From Filomicrobium sp. (GTDB lineage Bacteria > Pseudomonadota > Alphaproteobacteria > Rhizobiales > Hyphomicrobiaceae): a stretch of DNA of 7,150 nucleotides. The stretch lies in the NCBI GenBank assembly GCA_021775655.1, contig JAJFHK010000051.1, positions 1 through 7,150 of the forward strand, in the 5' to 3' direction. The translations under genes were made by a program, and so were the position numbers. Numbering within the stretch: the stretch's first letter is position 1; each line of letters begins with the position of its first letter. The notes under the pieces were generated by a model. The model was not told the DNA's origin, made no database searches, and worked only from the letters and a program-made list of their open reading frames with translations. Below, piece by piece: positions 6,404 to 7,150 of this stretch.

Positions 6404-6462
6404 GCGCGTTGCTGGTTAGTGCGGTTTTCGACTTCGTTAGTCAGCAGCAAGTAGCAACCCGC
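6404..6462 (+). promoter_or_regulatory. Possible alternative pairing just upstream of rplJ
   Basis: The 5' segment gcgcgttgctg (6404-6414) can pair either with cagcaa (6445-6450, six pairs) or with agcaacccgc (6453-6462, ten positions with one mismatch). These two pairings exclude each other. The second is followed by gggg, acg and a tttt run 43-29 bases before the rplJ start. It could be a switch or attenuator, or chance. This is inference from complementarity only. Confidence 0.25.
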
Positions 6463-6505
6463 GGGGACGCTTTTATGACAGCGCCTCGCAGACCAGGAGA
6501 GAGCA

Positions 6506-7018
6506 GTGGATAGAGCCGCAAAAAGTGAGCTCGTCGCAAGCCTCCACGACGTGTTTGATAACACGGGCGCGGTGGTTGTTGCCCACTACACCGGCTTGAC
6601 GGTCGCCCAGATGTCTGATTACCGCCAGCGCATGAAGCAGGCGGGTGGTCAGGTTAAGGTGGCCAAGAACCGGTTAGCCAAGCTCGCGCTCCAGGACACC
6701 CCACCGGCTGGTATCGCCGACCTGTTAAAGGGACCGACCTGCATCGCCTATTCGCAGGATCCGATCACCGCAGCAAAGGTCTCCGTTGCCTACGCCAAAG
6801 AGAATGACAAGCTCGTCATTCTCGGTGGCGCGATGGGTGAAAATGTTCTGGACGTCAATGGCGTCAAAGCCCTTGCAGAGCTTCCTTCGCTCGACGAACT
6901 GCGGGCCAAGCTTATCGGTCTCCTCAACGCGCCGGCAACGAAGATTGCCCGCACGATCAAGGAGCCCAGTGGCAAGCTTGCTCGAGTCATCAAGGCGAAG
7001 GCATCCGAGGCAGCCTGA
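6506..7018 (+). CDS. rplJ: 50S ribosomal protein L10
   Basis: L10 is the base of the ribosomal stalk. Its N-terminal domain binds 23S rRNA beside L11, and its C-terminal helix carries the L7/L12 dimers. The 170 residues are normal for alphaproteobacteria. The N-terminal domain shows [29 protein letters not shown] and [11 protein letters not shown]. The GPTCIAYS and [12 protein letters not shown] segments follow, and the C-terminal helix contains [20 protein letters not shown]. The start is GTG at 6506 with AGGAGA at 6495-6500 and a 5-base spacer. No other start gives the expected N-terminus. The L10 leader upstream implies feedback control. Confidence 0.97.
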   Translation: MDRAAKSELVASLHDVFDNTGAVVVAHYTGLTVAQMSDYRQRMKQAGGQVKVAKNRLAKLALQDTPPAGIADLLKGPTCIAYSQDPITAAKVSVAYAKENDKLVILGGAMGENVLDVNGVKALAELPSLDELRAKLIGLLNAPATKIARTIKEPSGKLARVIKAKASEAA

Positions 7019-7032
7019 GGCAACTTTTGTTG

Positions 7033-7059
7033 GCCAACACTCGGCAAGCCGGTGTTGGC
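7033..7059 (+). other. Strong hairpin between rplJ and rplL
   Basis: gccaacac (7033-7040) pairs exactly with gtgttggc (7052-7059), and cgg/ccg adds three inner pairs past a bulged t, over the loop caag. No T-run follows directly. It may be an RNase processing or stabilising element that lets rplL be expressed above rplJ, because the stalk holds several L7/L12 copies per L10. That role is inference. Confidence 0.6.
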
Positions 7060-7143
7060 GACAGGCGAACGAAAAAATGGCGGTCTGTCGCAATCGACTG
7101 TGCCGCGCACTGACAACGATTTGAACCGAAGGAAGAAAGTACA

Positions 7144-7150
7144 ATGGCTG
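7144..7150 (+). CDS. rplL: 50S ribosomal protein L7/L12, first codons only
   Basis: ATG GCT at 7144 is cut by the right edge after two codons (Met-Ala, the usual L7/L12 start). AAGGA at 7129-7133 serves as ribosome binding site. The identification rests on position, 125 bases after rplJ, where rplL is almost always found. Confidence 0.8.

Larger units (their letters stand above)
6036..6505 (+). other. Non-coding, structured rplA-rplJ interval
   Basis: I see no convincing gene in these 470 bases, only short frames without good starts. The stretch is unusually dense in RNA-fold signals, in this order: a hairpin after rplA, a GNRA-capped hairpin, a ccgggc/gcccgg stem (6128-6144), a gttc/gaac stem (6154-6166), the palindrome cctgaattcagg (6167-6178), the L10 leader, two UUCG-capped hairpins and a long-range stem ending near the rplJ ribosome binding site. 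Most of it is probably the rplJ-rplL leader. No clear promoter hexamers were found. Confidence 0.75.

Noticed and set aside
6178..6513. 111-codon plus-strand frame across the rplJ leader
   Set aside because: Its translation resembles no protein, it overlaps the L10 leader and the rplJ start, and its sequence is better explained as structured RNA.
1..7150. CRISPR arrays, transposases, toxin-antitoxin pairs, phage genes
   Set aside because: No repeat-spacer pattern, no transposase or integrase motifs and no small paired genes were seen on either strand.

Overview
The window reads as a chromosomal segment of an alphaproteobacterium. The evidence is the gene order tuf, tRNA-Trp, secE, nusG, rplK, rplA, rplJ, rplL, the style of the EF-Tu, NusG and L11 proteins, and an L10-type mRNA leader ahead of rplJ. 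A Sphingomonadales-like origin is my guess, and it is not proven by anything visible here. I did not find a new defence or mobile system. The unusual material lies in non-coding DNA around tuf and rplJ.

Bases 1-1600 are accessory. They hold the C-terminal part of a trypsin-like peptidase cut by the left edge, an unrecognised minus-strand gene that may carry a frameshift near its 3' end, and a divergently transcribed VOC (glyoxalase-fold) protein.

Bases 1600-3130 hold the EF-Tu gene. Downstream of it is a perfect 37-base second copy of its own 3' end, separated from the first by 77 unrelated bases that contain a perfect 10-bp hairpin. A terminator-like hairpin follows. Bases 3164-3487 encode a small YbjQ-family protein with a very strong ribosome binding site.

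From 3618 to the right edge is the translation and secretion cluster. It contains tRNA-Trp with encoded CCA, SecE (translocon subunit), NusG (transcription elongation factor that couples to Rho or the ribosome), L11 and L1 (the L1 stalk and the GTPase-centre base, translated almost back to back), L10, and the first codons of L7/L12. L10 and L7/L12 form the ribosomal stalk that recruits EF-Tu and EF-G, so tuf and this cluster serve the same process. The 470-base gap between rplA and rplJ is a structured leader. It has a hairpin just after rplA, a GNRA-capped hairpin, a recognisable L10 autoregulatory leader, two successive UUCG-capped hairpins and a possible pair of mutually exclusive helices. 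A further strong hairpin separates rplJ from rplL.
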